Position numbers and translations under genes: made by a program
NCBI RefSeq assembly: GCF_002192455.1
Contig: NZ_CP021744.1
Span: forward strand, 3,130,001 to 3,194,000
Direction of reading: 5' to 3'
Length of the DNA stretch: 64,000 nucleotides
From: Streptomyces albireticuli
GTDB lineage: Bacteria > Actinomycetota > Actinomycetes > Streptomycetales > Streptomycetaceae
The notes under the pieces: model-generated
What the model saw: only the letters and a program-made list of their open reading frames with translations
Told to the model about the DNA's origin: nothing
Database searches by the model: none
Shown: one piece after another, positions 24,066-32,073 of the stretch
Numbering within the stretch: position 1 is the stretch's first letter
Layout: each line of letters opens with the position of its first letter

Positions 24066-25162
24066 GCGGAGACCTCTCGGCAGGCGCGGTAGAAGTCCTG
24101 CCAGCCCTCGCGCTCGCGGACGACGGCCTCCAGGTACTCCTGCCAGACGAGCCGGTCGGCGGCCGGGTCGCGGACGACGGCGCCCAGGATCCCGGCGGCC
24201 ACGTCCCCGGCGCGCAGCACGCCGTCGCCGAAGTGCGCGGCCAGGGCGAGGCCGCCCGTGACGACGGAGATCGCCTCGGCGGTCGAGAGCGTGCCCGAGG
24301 GCGACTTGAGCTTGGTGCGGCCGTCGGTGGTGACGCCGTCGCGCAGCTCCCGGAAGACGGTGACGACGCGCCGGATCTCGTCGACGCCGTCGGGGACGGC
24401 GGGCAGGTCGAGGGAGCGGCCGAGCTGGCCGACGCGCCGGGAGACGATGTCGACCTCGGCCTCGGGCGTGGCGGGCAGCGGCAGCACGACGGTGTTGAAG
24501 CGGCGGCGCAGGGCGCTGGAGAGCTCGTTGACCCCGCGGTCCCGGTCGTTGGCCGTGGCGATCAGGTTGAACCCGCGCACGGCCTGCACCTCCTGCCCCA
24601 GCTCGGGGATGGGAAGCGTCTTCTCGGACAGCACGGTGATGAGGGTGTCCTGCACGTCGGCGGGCATGCGGGTGAGCTCCTCGACCCGGACCGTGGTGCC
24701 GCCGGCCATCGCGCGCATGACGGGGCTGGGCACGAGCGCCTCGCGGCTGGGGCCGTCGGCGAGCAACCGGGCGTAGTTCCAGCCGTAGCGGATCGCCTCC
24801 TCCGGGGTGCCGGCCGTGCCCTGGACGAGCAGGGTGGAGTCGCCGCTGACCGCGGCGGCGAGGTGCTCGGAGACCCAGGTCTTGGCGGTGCCGGGCACGC
24901 CGAGGAGGAGCAGCGCCCGGTCGGTGGCGAGCGTGGTGACGGCGACCTCGACGATGCGGCGCGGGCCCACGTACTTCGGTGTGATCACCGCGCCGTCGGG
25001 CAGCGTGCCGCCGAGCAGATACGTGGCGACCGCCCACGGCGACAGCTTCCAACGCGCGGGCCTGGGGCGGTCGTCGGCCGCGGCGAGGGCCCCGAGCTCC
25101 TCGGCGAAGGCGTCCTCCGCGTGCGGTCGCAGGGCTTCGGTGGCGATTCCGGGCACGGTCAC
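24062..25162 (-). CDS. yehL: MoxR-type AAA+ ATPase (YehL-like)
   Basis: 366 aa from GTG at 25162, chosen because GGGGGA lies just upstream. Walker A is GVPGTAKT (about 91-98), Walker B is VRVEEL, sensor 1 lies in FNLIATANDRDRG with the second-region arginines in SSALRRRFNTV. MoxR ATPases remodel partner proteins together with vWA proteins. Here the vWA partner and a DUF5682 protein are the next two genes, each joined by a 4-base overlap. Transcription comes from the divergent inverted-repeat promoter at 25200-25222. Confidence 0.92.
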   Translation of the reverse strand: MTVPGIATEALRPHAEDAFAEELGALAAADDRPRPARWKLSPWAVATYLLGGTLPDGAVITPKYVGPRRIVEVAVTTLATDRALLLLGVPGTAKTWVSEHLAAAVSGDSTLLVQGTAGTPEEAIRYGWNYARLLADGPSREALVPSPVMRAMAGGTTVRVEELTRMPADVQDTLITVLSEKTLPIPELGQEVQAVRGFNLIATANDRDRGVNELSSALRRRFNTVVLPLPATPEAEVDIVSRRVGQLGRSLDLPAVPDGVDEIRRVVTVFRELRDGVTTDGRTKLKSPSGTLSTAEAISVVTGGLALAAHFGDGVLRAGDVAAGILGAVVRDPAADRLVWQEYLEAVVREREGWQDFYRACREVSA

Positions 25163-25199
25163 AAGTCCCCCTCGTCGTGCGGTTCCGGGTACGTCGTCC

Positions 25200-25222
25200 A
25201 CACTGCACCACCCCACTGACAA
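25200..25222 (-). promoter_or_regulatory. RecA-NDp/PafBC-type promoter for the MoxR operon
   Basis: Reading leftward: TTGTCAGTG (25222-25214), eight bases, then CAGTGT. The DNA-damage promoter known from mycobacteria is TTGTCRGTG-N8-TAnnnT; the first -10 base differs here. It is the left arm of a perfect inverted repeat. Confidence 0.55.
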
Positions 25223-25270
25223 TCGGCCCCGAGGAAGGGAAAGCGCAGGTCAGGGCGATTGTCAGTGGGG
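25211..25270. promoter_or_regulatory. Perfect 15-bp inverted repeat between divergent genes
   Basis: CCCCACTGACAATCG (25211-25225) is exactly mirrored at 25256-25270 with a 30-base gap. Each arm contains TTGTCAGTG pointing outward, so the repeat is two back-to-back promoters that would respond to one activator. Confidence 0.8.
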
Positions 25271-25281
25271 GCCCGTAGCTT
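25259..25281 (+). promoter_or_regulatory. RecA-NDp/PafBC-type promoter for the SWIM-family gene
   Basis: TTGTCAGTG (25259-25267), eight bases, TAGCTT (25276-25281): a full match to TTGTCRGTG-N8-TAnnnT. The ATG at 25289 is only seven bases past the -10, so the transcript is probably leaderless. Confidence 0.7.
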
Positions 25282-25288
25282 TGACGGC

Positions 25289-26422
25289 ATGAATCCGCAG
25301 GGGGAACGCAGGACGGCGGAGGCGGTGCCGGCGACGGCGCCTGACGCTCCATCAGGCATGGCGGGGGCGGAGCTCGCGGAGCCCGGACCGCGCCCGGGGA
25401 CGGCATGTCCGGATGCGGGCGCGGGGGCGCCCGCCGGGGGCGCGCCCGGGGCGGGCGGGGAAGCGGCGCGGCGGCGCGCGGAGCGCCGCGCGGCCCGGAT
25501 CGCGTCCGGTGCCTCGGAGTTGGAGCAGCGGCTCGCCGATCTGCTGCGCGGCGGCCTCGCGTCCGCGGAGGCGTCGGCGTACGACAGGTGGGACGAGACG
25601 GCGGCCCGCATGGTCGACGCCCAGGCGCCCGGCCTGGCCTCGCGGGTAAGGGAGTTGGCGTCGGTGGCGGGGTCCGGCGCGGGAGCGGACCGGGCTTCGC
25701 GGCTGCTGGAGGAGTGCGCCCTGCTGCACACCCTCAACCAGGGATATCTGCGGGTCGACGAGCTGCCGGAGGCGCTGGCCGCGACGGTCCGGGCGCGCGT
25801 CGGCATCACGGCGGACACGGCGACGCTGCTCGCGACCTCGGCGCCGGTCCGCGACGACTGGCTGGCCCTGGCCCAGCAGGACGCCGACGACGGCCGGCTG
25901 ATCACCCGCCGCGTCTGGCTGCGCGGCCGGCGGACGGGCCGGATGGCGCTGCTCCTGTCGTACGGGCCCGTGGGGCGGCCGCCGGAGCTCTCCTTCCCGG
26001 CCGGTGTCTCGCTCGACGCCGAGCTCGCCTATCACCCCTCCGCGCGCCCCCTGCGGGCGGCGCTGGGCACGCGCCACTCGGCGCCCGTCCCGAGCCCCGG
26101 ACCCCCTCCCGCCGGTGGCGTCGCGGCGGCCCTCGCCGCGTACGGGGAGGCGCTGCGGGACGACCCCTGGCTGGAGAGCTGGCCGGTCGTGCTCGGCCCG
26201 GTGATACCGGTGCGGATGCCGTCGGGTGACTGGCAGTTGGTGGACGAGGAGGGGGAGGCGGGGGTGCCGGTGGACGCGCGGCAGGGCGGCCGGGCAGCGG
26301 TGTGGCAGTTGGCGGCGGTGTCGGGGGGTGAGGCGGTGACGGTGTTCGGGGAGTGCGGGTTCCGGGGGGTGGTGCCGTTGGGGGTGTGGGGGGTGGGTGG
26401 GTCCGGGCCGGTGCCGCTCTGA
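25289..26422 (+). CDS. yehQ: SWIM-family protein lacking the zinc finger (YehQ-like)
   Basis: 377 aa. There is no ribosome site; the -10 is seven bases upstream, so a leaderless start at ATG 25289 fits. Actinobacterial SWIM proteins of this type, as I remember them, begin ERWTAEQVLxLAPD and then carry CxCxnCxH. Here ERRTAEAVPATAPDAPSGMAGAELAEPGP is followed after a Gly/Ala/Pro stretch (about 38-56) directly by EAARRRAERRAARIASGASELEQRLADLL. No CxC or CxH pair exists in the N-terminal part. The remaining ~310 residues (DRWDETAARMVDAQAPGLA, ECALLHTLNQGYLRVDELPE, VFGECGFRGVVPL) look normal. Divergent from MoxR and followed by DUF5691. Confidence 0.82.
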   Translation: MNPQGERRTAEAVPATAPDAPSGMAGAELAEPGPRPGTACPDAGAGAPAGGAPGAGGEAARRRAERRAARIASGASELEQRLADLLRGGLASAEASAYDRWDETAARMVDAQAPGLASRVRELASVAGSGAGADRASRLLEECALLHTLNQGYLRVDELPEALAATVRARVGITADTATLLATSAPVRDDWLALAQQDADDGRLITRRVWLRGRRTGRMALLLSYGPVGRPPELSFPAGVSLDAELAYHPSARPLRAALGTRHSAPVPSPGPPPAGGVAAALAAYGEALRDDPWLESWPVVLGPVIPVRMPSGDWQLVDEEGEAGVPVDARQGGRAAVWQLAAVSGGEAVTVFGECGFRGVVPLGVWGVGGSGPVPL

Positions 26423-26458
26423 GGTGGTGCGGGTGGGTGTTCGTCTGTGGGTGGTCGG

Positions 26459-26604
26459 CGCCTGCGGCGGGCTCTTCCCCGGCCCCGCCCCTTCCCGCTG
26501 TATCCGATGTGCGGCTCCGCCGCGTGGCGGGGGCAAGTCCCCGGGCCCCCTTTTCCGCGCTGACGCGCGGTGTCCTCACACGCCGGACGGGCTGGATTTC
26601 ACGC
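26459..26604. repeat. Interspersed palindromic element, copy B (left half)
   Basis: Left arm with ggccccgccccttcccg and ccccgggccccc, then gcgctgacgcgcggtgtcctcacacgccggacgggctgga. The mirrored right half is missing. It separates the SWIM-family gene from DUF5691. Confidence 0.7.
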
Positions 26605-26660
26605 AGGTCTCGCTTCGTCGAACGGCCCCTGGCAGGGCCCCTCACAGGAAAGGCAACCCC

Positions 26661-28274
26661 ATGACCGTCACCTGGGACGACCTCCTCTCCGCCGCCCTGC
26701 TCGGCACCGGGCGGCGCACCCCGCCCATCCCTCCCCGGCCCGGCCAGGACGGCGCCGCCGCGCTCCTGGACGCCGCCGCCCTGCACACCGTGCGGCGGCG
26801 GGCCGGGCTACGGCCCGCCGTGGTGCGGGAGCGGCCCGGGGTCGCGCCGGAGGATCCTCGGCCGGAGCCGCCGCCCGCGGCGCGGCGGCGGCTGGCGCTG
26901 CTGCTCGCCGACCGGTCCGCGCCCGGCCAGGGGGGCGGGCGGCGCGGGGCCGCGCCCGATCTCACGGAGCTGCTGCCCCAGTGGCTGGCCGCCGCCGATC
27001 GGCACGGGTACCGCGCCCCGGCCCCGCTGCTGCCCGCGCTGCTCGAAGCGGGGCGGGCGCGCACCGACCTCCGGGCGGCGGCCCTCACCCTCGGCGGGCC
27101 GCGGGCCCGGTGGCTGGCCGGGCTGAACCCTCAGTGGAAGTACGCGCTGCGCGCGGGCCCCGACGGCTCACCGCCCGTTCGCCGCTCCGCCGGGGCACCG
27201 GCGGGCGGCGGGGACGCCGAGGCGGCACAGCGCCTTTGGGAGGAGGGCCTCTTCGCCGAGCGCGTCTCCGCCCTGGCCGCTCTACGGCGGCGGGACCCGG
27301 CGGCGGGCCGGGAACTGCTCGCGGGCACCTGGGCGGCCGAGCGGGCCGAGGACCGCCTGATGTTCCTCGACGGGCTGCGCCCGGAACTCTCCCCGGACGA
27401 CGAGCCGTTCCTGGAGCGCGCCCTGTCCGACCGCAGCCGCAACGTCCGGGCCACGGCGGCCGAGCTGCTGACGGCGCTGCCCGGCTCCGCGCTCGCCGCG
27501 CGGATGGCCGAACGGGCGCGGAGCTGCGTCGCCCTGGAGCGTACGGACGGCGCCGTACGGATCGTCGTCGAGGCGCCGCACGAGTGCGACAAGGGGATGC
27601 AGCGCGACGGCGTCTCCCCCAAGCCGCCGAACGGGCGCGGCGAGCGGTCGTGGTGGCTGACGCAGGTCGTGGCGGCGACCCCGCCGGCCGTGTGGTGCGA
27701 GCGGTTCGGCGGTCTGGGCCCGGAGGAGGTCGTGGCGCTGCCCGTCGCGGACGGCTGGCAGCCGGATCTGCACGCGGCCTGGTGCCGGGCCGCCGTCCGG
27801 CAGCGGGACGCGGCCTGGTCCCGGGCCCTGCTCGGGCCCGCCACGGCGCCGCCCACGGCGGAGGGTTCGTCCTGGAAGGACCCGGCGAGACTGCTCTCCG
27901 CGCTGGAGCCCGGGGAGCGGGCGGAGTGGGTGGCGGACTTCGTCGCCGTGCACGGGCTCTCGGACGCGTTCCGGCTGCTGGGGGTGTGCGCGGTGCCCTG
28001 GGCGGAGCCGCTGGGCCGCGCGGTCGTCGACGCCCTCGACATCGCGCGGGACGCGGGCAGCTACCCCTGGAGCTTCAGCGGGGTGATGGGCCTCGCCGAG
28101 CGCTGCCTGGACCCCGCGCAGGCGGACCGCCTGGAGGTGCTCACGGCGCTTCCGGAGGACTCGCCGGAGCCGGCGGGGGCGCCGGGTGCGGCGGCGTACT
28201 GGTCGGAGGCGTTTCAGCGGCTGGTGGGGACGTTGCGGTTGCGGGCGACGATGTGGGCGGAGCTCGCGGGGTGA
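26661..28274 (+). CDS. DUF5691 protein
   Basis: 537 aa from ATG at 26661, with AGGAAAGG upstream. The start TWDDLLSAALLGTGRR, the middle RLMFLDGLRPELSPDDEPFLERALSDRSRNVRATAAELL (helical, HEAT-like) and the motif DKGMQRDGVSPKPPNGRGERSWW are typical of the DUF5691 family, usually found next to SWIM/MoxR/vWA genes. No active site is recognisable; a scaffold role is inference. It looks intact, unlike two of its partners. It lies downstream of the SWIM-family gene, 238 bases apart with repeat copy B between. Confidence 0.88.
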   Translation: MTVTWDDLLSAALLGTGRRTPPIPPRPGQDGAAALLDAAALHTVRRRAGLRPAVVRERPGVAPEDPRPEPPPAARRRLALLLADRSAPGQGGGRRGAAPDLTELLPQWLAAADRHGYRAPAPLLPALLEAGRARTDLRAAALTLGGPRARWLAGLNPQWKYALRAGPDGSPPVRRSAGAPAGGGDAEAAQRLWEEGLFAERVSALAALRRRDPAAGRELLAGTWAAERAEDRLMFLDGLRPELSPDDEPFLERALSDRSRNVRATAAELLTALPGSALAARMAERARSCVALERTDGAVRIVVEAPHECDKGMQRDGVSPKPPNGRGERSWWLTQVVAATPPAVWCERFGGLGPEEVVALPVADGWQPDLHAAWCRAAVRQRDAAWSRALLGPATAPPTAEGSSWKDPARLLSALEPGERAEWVADFVAVHGLSDAFRLLGVCAVPWAEPLGRAVVDALDIARDAGSYPWSFSGVMGLAERCLDPAQADRLEVLTALPEDSPEPAGAPGAAAYWSEAFQRLVGTLRLRATMWAELAG

Positions 28275-28295
28275 CCGGTGCCGGGCCGCTGCGCG

Positions 28296-28450
28296 GGGCT
28301 TTGTCCCCTACCCGCCCTTTCCCGTAACCGGGGGCTCCGCCCCGGGCCCCCTTTTCCGCTGCTTCGCGCGGTGTCCTCAAGCGCCGGACGGGCTGATTTC
28401 AGCCCGTCCGGCGATTGAGGACATCCGGGAAGGGGCGGGTAGGGGAAAAC
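28296..28450. repeat. Interspersed palindromic element, copy C (complete)
   Basis: The core is a 23-bp inverted repeat with one mismatch (28374-28396 with 28399-28421; cgccggacgggctga / tcagcccgtccggcg). Outer arms cccctacccgccctttcccg and cgggaaggggcgggtagggg extend the mirror symmetry to about 140 bases. It lies between convergent genes and can serve both as terminator. Confidence 0.85.
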
Positions 28451-28469
28451 CCAACGGCCGGAGCGGCCG

Positions 28470-28883
28470 CTACGCGTCCGTCGGCTGGCGGACGTTCGCG
28501 TTGACCCACTCCACGATGGACGCCGTCGTCGCCCCCGGAGTGAAGATCGCCGCCACGCCCTGCTCCTTGAGCGGGGCGATGTCCGCCTCGGGGATGATCC
28601 CGCCGCCGAAGACCTTGATGTCCGCCGCGTCCCGCTCCCGCAGCAGTTCGAGGACCTTGGCGAAGAGGGTGTTGTGCGCCCCGGAGAGGATGGACAGGCC
28701 GATCGCGTCGGCGTCCTCCTGGATCGCGGTGTCCACGATCTGCTCGGGGGTCTGGTGCAGGCCGGTGTAGATGACTTCCATGCCGGCGTCGCGCAGCGCG
28801 CGGGCGATCACCTTGGCGCCGCGGTCATGGCCGTCGAGCCCCGGCTTGGCCACCACCACGCGGATCGGACCGGTCACTCCCAT
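28470..28883 (-). CDS. icmB: Cobalamin-binding small subunit of isobutyryl-CoA mutase
   Basis: 137 aa. ATG at 28883 has GGAGG five bases before it. IcmB binds adenosylcobalamin for the IcmA large subunit, interconverting isobutyryl- and n-butyryl-CoA. The B12 signature is complete: [22 protein letters not shown] (lower-ligand His in DGHDRG), [12 protein letters not shown] and [12 protein letters not shown]. The length matches free-standing Streptomyces IcmB. The icmA gene is not in the window, as expected for Streptomyces where the two are unlinked. Confidence 0.92.
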   Translation of the reverse strand: MGVTGPIRVVVAKPGLDGHDRGAKVIARALRDAGMEVIYTGLHQTPEQIVDTAIQEDADAIGLSILSGAHNTLFAKVLELLRERDAADIKVFGGGIIPEADIAPLKEQGVAAIFTPGATTASIVEWVNANVRQPTDA

Positions 28884-29259
28884 CACTGCCTCCATGTACG
28901 ACTGCCGGCAACCGGCCGCGAGGTTCTCCGGCCCAGGGGCCGGAGACGTGAACGAACGTTATCTCCAGCATCCCGCAACCCGCCGTTTCGCGGAGGAGAG
29001 CGAGGGGGAAATCACACGTGGGACAACACTTTCGCTACGCGCCGTCCTCGTACTGCCGCGTCCCACGGGCCGTGAGGCCCCCCGAGTCACCGGGGCGGCG
29101 GGCAGAAGGCGGTCGCGAGGGAGCCGCGGCGAGGTCGCCGCACCGCCGTGCCGGCAGCCGCACGGGGCGACGGTGCGGCCGGCGCCGCCGCGACTTCCCA
29201 TGAATGCGCGCGGGGGGACGGAGCCGCCTTCTGTGTGCCGTTCGGGAGGTCGGTCGGCC
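28884..29259. other. Intergenic region between divergent icmB and lipase genes
   Basis: 376 bases without a convincing gene; both promoters must lie here. A stable imperfect hairpin is present at 29137-29179 (GCCGCACCG paired with CGGTGCGGC, inner CCGTGC/GCACGG) in the lipase leader. A pocket of lower GC (gaacgaacgttatc, 28951-28964) is a possible promoter. Confidence 0.4.
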
Positions 29260-30129
29260 ATGGGGGCACTGCGCTTTCTCACTCTCCTCTCCGCACTGCT
29301 GCGCCCCTCCGCGGCGCGCACCCGGTCCACCGTGCTGGAGCTGGCGATCCTCACCGGCCACGTCCTGCTCTACCCCACGGGCCTCACGCAGGAGCGCCGC
29401 GCGCGACCGCCCCATGCGCTTCCCGCCACCCCGCCTCCCCCATCCGGCCCAACCGACACGCCCGAGCTCGCAGAGAAACCGACAAAAGACGTCGGTCACA
29501 CGCCCGTTCTCCTCCTGCACGGCTTCATCGACAACCGTTCGGTTTTCGTCCTGCTGCGCCGTTCGCTGCGCCGGAACGGCTGGCGGCACGTCGAATCCCT
29601 CAACTACTCGCCGCTGACCTGCGACCTCAGGACTGCGGCCCAGTTGCTCGCCCGCCATGTGGAGGATCTCTGTACGCGCACCGGAAGTTCCGGCGTCGAT
29701 GTGGTCGGGCACAGCCTCGGCGGCCTGATCGCCCGCTACTACATCCAGCGGCTCGGCGGCGACGCCCGGGTGCGGACGCTGGTCACGCTGGGCACCCCGC
29801 ACGGCGGCACCCGCGTGGCACCGCTGATGTCCGCCCATCCGCTGGTGCGGCAGATGCGGCCGGGCTCCGAGGTGATCAGGGAACTGGCCGGTCCCGCCCC
29901 GAATTGCGCGACCCGTTTCATCAGTTTCTGGAGCGACTTGGACCAATTGATGGTGCCCGTGGAGACCGCCCGGATCGACCATCCGGATCTCCTCGCGCGC
30001 AATGTGCGGGTGACAGGCGTCGGCCATCTCGCGCTGCCCGTCCACTGGGCGGTGGCGGCGGGCATCCGGCAGGCCCTGACCGCGGAGGAACCGGCCGCCG
30101 GCGCCTCGGGCGCCGCTTCCGTCGCCTGA
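29260..30129 (+). CDS. Alpha/beta-fold lipase or triacylglycerol esterase
   Basis: 289 aa. ATG at 29260 has GGGAGG ten bases upstream. A hydrophobic N-terminal stretch (about 1-45, broken by arginines) may anchor or export the protein. The catalytic domain begins PVLLLHGFIDNRSVF; the nucleophile elbow is GHSLGG, with YYIQRLGGDARVRTLVTLGTPHGGTRVA after it. An acid in FWSDLDQLMVP and a terminal histidine in TGVGHLALPVHW complete the triad. It resembles bacterial class 2 / PGAP1-like lipases. It is a single gene. Confidence 0.85.
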   Translation: MGALRFLTLLSALLRPSAARTRSTVLELAILTGHVLLYPTGLTQERRARPPHALPATPPPPSGPTDTPELAEKPTKDVGHTPVLLLHGFIDNRSVFVLLRRSLRRNGWRHVESLNYSPLTCDLRTAAQLLARHVEDLCTRTGSSGVDVVGHSLGGLIARYYIQRLGGDARVRTLVTLGTPHGGTRVAPLMSAHPLVRQMRPGSEVIRELAGPAPNCATRFISFWSDLDQLMVPVETARIDHPDLLARNVRVTGVGHLALPVHWAVAAGIRQALTAEEPAAGASGAASVA

Positions 30130-30360
30130 CCTGCGACGCACCCGACCGGAAGCACCACCGGAGACACGGACCGGAACCACCGCCGGGACCGTGCCGGGAC
30201 CCCGCCCGGCGAACCGGCCGGTCGGCTACCCAGGGTCCCGTTCGACTTTCGGACGGCCGGAAACCGAACAAACTTCGAACGTCAAATCGGTTTCCCGGGG
30301 TTCAGTCCACCGAAAGGCGGCCAAATGCCCGTGCCGCGCCCGCCCGAAACGTGACGAAGA

Positions 30361-30390
30361 TTGTCGCCATCCCATACCGCCGGGTACAGT
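30361..30390 (+). promoter_or_regulatory. Possible promoter of the M23 peptidase gene
   Basis: TTGTCG (30361-30366), 18 bases, TACAGT (30385-30390), 36 bases before the GTG start. Sigma-70-like (HrdB) match; not tested. Confidence 0.4.
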
Positions 30391-30426
30391 CGCCGCTAAT
30401 TCTCCGGCTCCCGAGGCGAAAGAGAA

Positions 30427-31980
30427 GTGGTGGTGAACGACCGTCACCCGTCGGCGGGCTCCAGCCCGACCGGTCCCGCTCAGGATGTTTCCTACGGGCA
30501 CTACGCGTCGTACGAGCAGCAGAGCGCACAGCCCGGCTATCCCGGGTACGACGGCTACGACACCGGCCAGTGGGCGTCGGGCCAGTGGGACACCACCAAC
30601 CAGTGGGGCGTCACCGGCCAGACCCAGATCTGGGACTTCAGCGGCTACGACACTGGTCAGCACACCGGGCAGCACACCGGCCAGTGGGACACCTCGGGCG
30701 GCCACCCGGACACCTCCGCGATCCCGGCCCAGAACCAGGGCGGCCAGGACCAGGGCCAGTGGCAGAGCGGCTCCTGGGACACCGGTTCCTGGGACACCTC
30801 CGGCTCCACCGGCGCGTACGACACCTCGGGGCAGTGGGACACCAGTGGTGCCCACGCCCAGAGCTGGGACACCAGCGGGCACGGCGGGCACAGCGGGCAG
30901 TACCCGGCCTGGGACCAGAGCACGGGCACGGGCTGGGGCGACCTCAGCGCCCAGCAGACCCAGACCTGGGACACCAGCGCCTACGCCGCCATGGACGCCA
31001 TGGACGAGCAGCGGCCCGAGGCGCAGCACACCCCGACCTTGATGGTCGACCTCTCCGGCGTCGACCTGGACCAGCCGGCCCCGGCCTCGCCCGGCGCGGC
31101 GGCCGTCGCCGCCGCCGAGACCCGCACCATGTCGGTGGTCGACCCCATGGACCTCCTGGAGCAGACCGCTCCGGAGGACGGGGCGGCCGGCGGGACCTGC
31201 CCGCCCGGCGCGGACGTCCCGGGCCCGGCCCGCAGCCGCCGCAAGGGCGCGCCCGCCCGCACGGGCTACCGGCCGCGCCGCAAGGCGCTGCTCACCGTGG
31301 CCGTTCCCTCGGTCGCCGTCATGGGCGTCGCCGGGATCGCCGCCGCGTCCGTCTCCGGCGGTGGTGACGACGCGAAGAAGCCGCAGGCCGCGTCCGTCCC
31401 GGACACCTCGGGCGTCCCGAAGCTCGCCAACAGCAAGCTGGACACCCAGCTCGCCAGCCTCAGCCACGGCGCCGACGACTTCGCCAGCCGCGCCAACCGC
31501 ACCCAGGAGCGCATCGACCTCAAGGCGCGCCAGGAGGCGGAGAAGAAGCGGAAGGCCGAGGAGGCCGCCCGCAAGGAGGCCGAGCGCCCGAAGTTCTCCC
31601 TGCCCGTCGCCCAGCACGGGCTCAGCGCGTACTACGGGCAGGCGGGCGTCAACTGGATGTCGGTACACACCGGCATCGACTTCCCCGTCAGCTACGGCAC
31701 GCCCGTGATGGCGGCCACCGACGGCACGGTCCGCACGCAGTACAACGTCGCCTACGGCAACATGGCGATAGTGACGTCGCCCGAGGGCGTCGAGACCTGG
31801 TACTGCCACCTGAGCAGCACCAAGCTCCGCTCCGGCCAGGTCAAGGCCGGGGACGTCATCGCCTATTCGGGCAACTCCGGCAACTCCACCGGCCCGCACC
31901 TGCACTTCGAGGTCCGGCCCGGCGGCTCGGCCGTCGACCCGCTGCCCTGGCTCCGGGGCAGGGGCTTCGACCCCACGTAA
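30427..31980 (+). CDS. Membrane-anchored M23 peptidase with Trp-Asp-Thr repeats
   Basis: 517 aa. Three consecutive GTG codons (30427, 30430, 30433) can start; GAGG ten bases before the first decides for 30427. Residues about 20-195 are a Gln/Gly/Ser/Trp-rich segment with seven WDT units. One membrane helix (about 278-300, KALLTVAVPSVAVMGVAGIA) and a Lys/Glu/Arg coiled coil (AEKKRKAEEAARKEAERP, about 360-380) follow. The C-terminal LytM domain has HTGIDFP and HLHF, the zinc-binding HxxxD and HxH. It should cleave peptidoglycan cross-bridges outside the membrane; the N-terminal repeats would be cytoplasmic. Ends at a shared terminator. Confidence 0.9.
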   Translation: MVVNDRHPSAGSSPTGPAQDVSYGHYASYEQQSAQPGYPGYDGYDTGQWASGQWDTTNQWGVTGQTQIWDFSGYDTGQHTGQHTGQWDTSGGHPDTSAIPAQNQGGQDQGQWQSGSWDTGSWDTSGSTGAYDTSGQWDTSGAHAQSWDTSGHGGHSGQYPAWDQSTGTGWGDLSAQQTQTWDTSAYAAMDAMDEQRPEAQHTPTLMVDLSGVDLDQPAPASPGAAAVAAAETRTMSVVDPMDLLEQTAPEDGAAGGTCPPGADVPGPARSRRKGAPARTGYRPRRKALLTVAVPSVAVMGVAGIAAASVSGGGDDAKKPQAASVPDTSGVPKLANSKLDTQLASLSHGADDFASRANRTQERIDLKARQEAEKKRKAEEAARKEAERPKFSLPVAQHGLSAYYGQAGVNWMSVHTGIDFPVSYGTPVMAATDGTVRTQYNVAYGNMAIVTSPEGVETWYCHLSSTKLRSGQVKAGDVIAYSGNSGNSTGPHLHFEVRPGGSAVDPLPWLRGRGFDPT

Positions 31981-32015
31981 ACCCACGCAGACCCACGCGG
32001 GCCCGCGTAAGCAAC

Positions 32016-32054
32016 CGGCCCGAACCCCGGCCGTCATGGCCGGGGTTCGGGCCG
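32016..32054. terminator. Bidirectional terminator between M23 gene and pcrA
   Basis: 17-bp perfect stem (32016-32032 with 32038-32054), loop gtcat, between convergent genes. Confidence 0.9.
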
Positions 32055-32073
32055 CCGCATGCCTGCCTGCCCC

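Noticed and set aside
20619..24092. 1157-codon open frame opposite the vWA/DUF5682 genes
   Set aside because: Shadow produced by high GC; no domain or ribosome site.
30130..30426. c-di-AMP (ydaO) riboswitch expected before cell-wall hydrolase genes
   Set aside because: The conserved core was not found here, nor before the NlpC/P60 gene at 35336.
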